A stretch of DNA of 64,000 bases from Baylisascaris procyonis (lineage: Eukaryota; Nematoda; Chromadorea; Rhabditida; Ascarididae). The stretch is taken from the NCBI GenBank assembly GCA_037389465.1, contig JAZARR010000082.1:4018501-4082500 (forward strand). The letters run 5' to 3'. The notes beneath the pieces were generated by a model. The model saw nothing but the letters and a program-made list of their open reading frames with translations, did not search any database and was not told the DNA's origin. The first letter of the stretch is position 1. Each line of letters begins with the position of its first letter. The position numbers were made by a program, and so were the translations under genes. This document shows positions 59,271-64,000 of the stretch, one piece after another.

Positions 59271-60254
59271 CAACATATTTGTGTGTACATACATCGTGCT
59301 TCTTTCTGTGGAGTTGCTTCACCAACGATATAGAGAGGCTAAAGCGATTAAGTCTCATATTAATAGCTTAGGTTATCGGCAACTTGCTAACACTTTTATC
59401 TCGATTGATTCTCATAGTTGCGAGTTGTGAGGACATCAATGCATCGTAAAATTTAGGGTTCGATTTAACTCAACAAATGTTTAACTACGGTTGGAAAGAG
59501 AATTTTCGTGGGTAAGAATTTTTGGAAGCAATTGATCACTTAAAAATGCGGGTATTTGATTCAATAATTTTATTGAGGATTGTTTAAGATATTGGGCGTT
59601 TCTTTTCACTTGCTTTCAATGTTTATTGAAAAGGTAGATTAGGTAGTTAATTTGCAAAAAGCACATATCACAGCAAATCTTACTGGCACATATTCTAATT
59701 TCGCTCTTTCTGAACATTTTTTTCGCCCCTTAGATTGAAAGTTTCGATTGCAAAATTGCGAAATTTTCACTCATGATCGAACGAACTATTTAAAATAACA
59801 AGATGAATGCGAAATGACTGCATCTATTCTTTATTTTTATTTTTTTTTTTTTTTTGAAATTTTGTCTTTTTTTGATCTATCAGAATAGACAATCATTTAA
59901 ATCGATGCTCATCATTAATAGCCGAACTTTTAGTGCAAGTTTGATTGACGATTTTTGTTTGCCTAATCTCCATGAGTGACAATGAATAATTCATCGTTGC
60001 AACACCATCAACATATGCATGAGCATTATTATCCTTTATGCTGTCTTTATACATCTAGGCATTTTCCATATATGAATAATTTAATTGTGAATCGTGCAAA
60101 CTCTCAGAGATTGTTCTTAAGACATTACTTTTCTAATATTCAGTGGCGTGTGAGCTTCAATTAATTCTGTTTTCTAAAGTGGTCACATTCGTCTGGTTTT
60201 ATCTTCCAAAGTGTTTCATTTTTAGAGCTCAAGATTTCTATATTAGCCGATCAC

Positions 60255-60346
<92 letters not shown>

Positions 60347-62790
60347 GCATGCACATTTATGTGTAGTAAACATAGATTATGTGCCCATGTGTTGGTTGCG
60401 ATGCCGGAGGGCCAACCCGTGTTTGAATTCATGGAGGGTCACGTATCATGTAGTAGCAGCCAAATCACCTTCTTGGCAAGGAGTGAAAGTCGCGAAATTT
60501 TTGTTCAACCACAGATATGTTTATGAGCAGGAATATGGATCAGTAACAATTGAAAAACTCTTTCGAAAATGGCCGATTACGTTATACATATTTCATTGTT
60601 GATTCAAATGTAAATGGAGACTGCAGGTATGTGGATGAACTTTGATGCGTTCGATGAGATAAGCGGATGCTTAAATAGCGGATTTACGAGGCTTTTCGAT
60701 GAAGAGTGCACACACAACCATATGTTCTGTAGCGGCTCGCTTATCTACTTTTCTGTAAGCTAAATAATGTAATAATTTCAGTGCATTAAAAAAAATTGGG
60801 GATTTGATGGGAAAAGGTAACGTTTATTGATAGTATATCCAATATCCTTTCATCGCTGCCATTTGTTGGCAATGCTTTAGAGCTACGAATGATTCAACGA
60901 ATGAGCCACTACAGTAGACGTTCTCTGATACTGTAAATGCCTGAAAATATCAAGAATATCACTAACTTTTATGTTGAGCGCTATGTAGGATCTTGGTGTA
61001 ACTATTAATATCAAGTGATTTGCCGTATTCTTATAGATACTAACCTACCCGGCGTCATTATTAGTACTTTCGCTCTTCAGAAAGCATATTTATTCTATTA
61101 GGCGCATGTTTTTATTCTAAAATCGGATAGTTCTGGTTAACATTTTCGCGAAACCAATAACGGTGCTCGGTTTTAATTGCTGCTGTGTGAGGAAAGGACA
61201 ATGTTTTAGCTCACCATGCAGTATTGTTCTTTTTGATGCTCTTGGTTCGGATATGTCTCTAAATAAATAAAATATTATATGCATTATACACTGTCAATTT
61301 GTGAAGGAGATAGGATCAATTATTTCCGCATCAATGAGTCAAGTTTAACACTGCTTTTTCCGCGAAGTCCTTATGTTATATGTGTATGCATTGTGCGATT
61401 TTGTTTCTATCGTCAACCAAATAGCATTATAGCTGATGTTTTACGCTTGAATGAATTTATTTTTGCAATTTAATGGAGGGCAATTGCGCATAACCGTTCG
61501 AAAGCAGTGAATGATAAAAAAACGTCCAATGATAAAACATTAAAAAGTTGCTAACGTAAGTGAGAAAATGGAAAATCTGTTGAATAAATTAACCACTGAA
61601 AGTCTGTATATTCATGCTACAACTTTCATAGAATCTGCAAAATTCCAAGCTTCGATGCTATAGACTCAAACCTGCAGAAGAGCGAAATTTCGATGATATA
61701 AACTCAATCTGTTTCGAAGCTTTAGAGTAATAAATTCAAACTCCTATAAGAATTAAGGAAATGGCGTGCGAAAATTCACGTTCAGTTCTTGAAAAATAAC
61801 GCGAAAAAAAAAACAACGCCTGTGATTTTCACATTCTCCTTACGGCAATATCGCTTCTTTGTGTAGTCTGCAGCACTGTCTTATCTCGTCGCTTTCACGA
61901 TCGGCTTTGCTCCTTTGTCTCCAGTTGCTCAGTTTAATAGCACATGCTTAGCTAGCCATCATCCAGCATTCGTAGCCCACTCAGTTAGTCAAACCCTCAG
62001 CATTTCGCAGTCTTTCGGTATAAAAGCACTCAGTCGCATGCGAATGTTTGTCGTATAAACTTTGAACCACTTTGAAAGCAAATTCATCCTTCTGAAAATT
62101 TCAACTGTCATTAAAGAAGTGCACACTTGGCAAAACCTTGGCATTGAAACTATGAGTGTTTCGCATACGAATTCAAACATCATGGCATGCGAAAGCATCT
62201 TTTAAGGCTGAAAAAATTCGAGACTAAGAGATTTTTGATTTCTAACAGAGTGGTTTTTTTATAGTTTCTTTCTTCGAGTATATCATATTTCGGGTGTGTC
62301 AAAGATGTGAACGAAAAATTGACGGTGTTCGCACTTAACAGATACGAGATTTGCGCTTGGAAATGAGTATATTAGTTGATGCACAAAAAGTGATTCAAGA
62401 TGTGCTAATGTCGAAAGAAGTTTGCCCTCATCGTAGCTGAGCCATTAACGAGCGAAAGAGGATTTCAGCAGGGTTTTTTTTTTTTTTTGCTTCAACCATT
62501 TTCCACTAAATTATACTAAGTGATGAATCATCGTGGAATCCCTTTCTTAACCTGCGCAATATTTATGCTCATATCTCATTGTTGCAATCATAATTTCTTG
62601 GGTGTTTTCAAATGAAAGTTATATCAGAATACGCTAAAGGATCTGATAAGTGACCTAAATTTAAATCCTGTAATTACTGTAGATGAAGGTGGCAAAATTC
62701 TTGCCCTAAATCGTTTATTTTTGAGAAATTAGTTAAAATATACTACGCTACATCACTGCATGCTTTTTTTTATTACTTTTATTTTTACCG
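59271..62790. other. AT-rich region with a long (TA)n tract
   Basis: Apart from the 85-bp TA tract at 60261-60345, no feature is secure. A plus-strand segment at about 60410-60600 reads with protein character (SWRVTYHVVAAKSPSWQGV...) to a TGA but lacks a start and a family match. Confidence 0.5.
60261..60345. repeat. (TA)n microsatellite
   Basis: Alternating AT tract of about 85 bp. Confidence 0.97.
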
Positions 62791-62814
62791 ATATATATAT
62801 ATATATATATATAT
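62791..62814. repeat. short (TA)n microsatellite
   Basis: Alternating AT tract of about 24 bp followed by GTATAT. Confidence 0.9.
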
Positions 62815-64000
62815 GTATATGATTTTAGTGGGTCACAGAGTCTTTCAATATATCTTGCACTTTTTGCGTTTACGGGCTATCCAGGTAAGTCAGAGTGGGG
62901 CTGCATAAATAATTTTTAAGTCAGGGAGTGTTTACCATCTTTCTTCTTTTTTTTCGCAGTATTCAGTATTTCGTTGTCATATTCCGCACTAGTCATATTA
63001 CTTTACTTTTACAGCATATATCATTCACTTTATTTACATGAAGCTTGAATGTAGTTTCAAGTTTGTGCAAGAACCCCTCGCACAAAATTGTTTTTGATAT
63101 TGCTGATTATGTTGACAGTTTCTCAGCTTCCCATGAAATCACTCAGCTTTTTATTTTGTTCTTCAACAATAATGGATCGCTAAGTGCCGCAGAGCTCATG
63201 AAACTCACCATTCTGAGTTGGGATCATACATTGCATATGTCGAATATTATTTGCAGTATTCATGTTCAATATATTTCAGAAGATTTGAAAATTTTTTTAA
63301 TGCGTTACTTCATGTTCAGCATCAAATTTTTCATCAGTAGCTTCAAATTGTTCTCTCTTGATCTATACGTTTTGCGTCTCTACGTTTGTCTACCCTGTAA
63401 TTCACCTTGAACCACTTAAGGCAATATTACGAAATTTGTGGCGAATTGTGTGCTCTATGCGCTAATTCCGTGTACCACATTTTATATTGATGTGCCCGAA
63501 TTAGACTGGAATTAATAGTGGTTTCAATGTGCATCTAAATTTCAATGCATTTTATATTGATCACTCTTCATTTAATGGCAGTTGGGTTGCAAAAAGTATT
63601 ATTTTTTTGTTGAATATTTATATGAGCGATCGAATGAATAGAAATGTTGAGACATTTTCCACATGTTTCAATATTTGTTGGTGAGTCATTTGATGAGTGG
63701 ATGGAATGCATCCGAGAATATTGTGTTCAACTATTCCAGGAAGCATTCTTCGCTTATTCTTGATGATTTTGCTAATACTCTAAAGTTGTTTGCAATGTTT
63801 TTATATACACATCTGGTGAATGTTTATTTATTATTCTCTAATCATATGCATCCATCAAATATAAATACTTTTCAAACATTGTTTGTATTGAAAACTTTCA
63901 ATGATGTTAGCATGTATGCGTATCTTTTTTTTTCATAAATCCCTCTATTTAAAGCGTGAAGTAATGTTTACATATTTAAGGAAGTTAGTCGATGAGAGTT
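62815..64000. other. 3' end of window, one EF-hand-like exon candidate
   Basis: On the plus strand a GTTTCTCAG acceptor (63124-63126) opens a segment reading HEITQLFILFFNNNGSLSAA followed by ELMKL. Asn, Gly, hydrophobic and Glu residues sit at loop positions 3, 5, 6, 8 and 12 of an EF-hand, but position 1 is Phe. No matching second EF-hand exon or clear donor was found. The remainder of this stretch shows nothing I can support. Confidence 0.25.

Noticed and set aside
60143..60526. 127-codon frame with Ile-Tyr repeats (and similar frames at 40628, 50307, 52154 and 31061)
   Set aside because: The core is a (TA)n microsatellite; flanking residues show no domain.

Overview
This window is eukaryotic nuclear DNA, and almost certainly from a nematode. 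It is strongly AT-rich, with split genes whose introns run from about 70 bp to over 1 kb, canonical GT-AG boundaries, many long (TA)n tracts and low gene density. The decisive clue is a 21-of-22-base match to the nematode spliced leader SL1 on the minus strand at 48856-48877. The species cannot be fixed from the sequence; base composition and sparse genes would suit a spirurid (filarial-type) genome, but that is inference.

Left part (1-11.8 kb). Two complete genes could be rebuilt exon by exon with consistent splice phases. On the plus strand, 1299-3541 (4 exons, 144 aa) encodes a secreted two-EF-hand protein of the MCFD2 type, an ER-Golgi cargo-receptor partner. Downstream, 5017-6797 holds a decayed copy of the two middle exons of this gene, with a nonsense codon, a one-base insertion and a lost splice donor. 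Facing it on the minus strand, 11746-7328 (7 exons, 323 aa) encodes a secreted endonuclease/exonuclease/phosphatase (EEP, DNase I-fold) protein with every catalytic motif present. Its second intron carries nine copies of a 17-bp minisatellite.

Middle part (11.8-46 kb). This is mostly non-coding AT-rich sequence with microsatellites, small tandem repeats, hairpins and one probable diverged dispersed repeat (11.06 and 23.6 kb, opposite orientations). Some isolated exon-like segments on the minus strand (33-38.7 kb) have usable splice signals but no recognisable family.

Right part (46-64 kb). A probable plus-strand gene for a single-pass membrane protein is visible as three exons (46033-48215). 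Immediately beyond it, on the minus strand, is what looks like a retrocopy of a trans-spliced mRNA: SL1 sequence, an 8-nt leader, then ATG and a reading frame with one in-frame stop. A GC-richer island at 58.6-59.3 kb carries protein-like reading in two competing frames. The rest is repeat-rich, with no gene I can defend.

No operon, CRISPR, prokaryotic defence system or complete transposon is visible. At this base composition, open frames of 90-110 codons are expected several times by chance in 64 kb, so frame length alone was not used as evidence for a gene.
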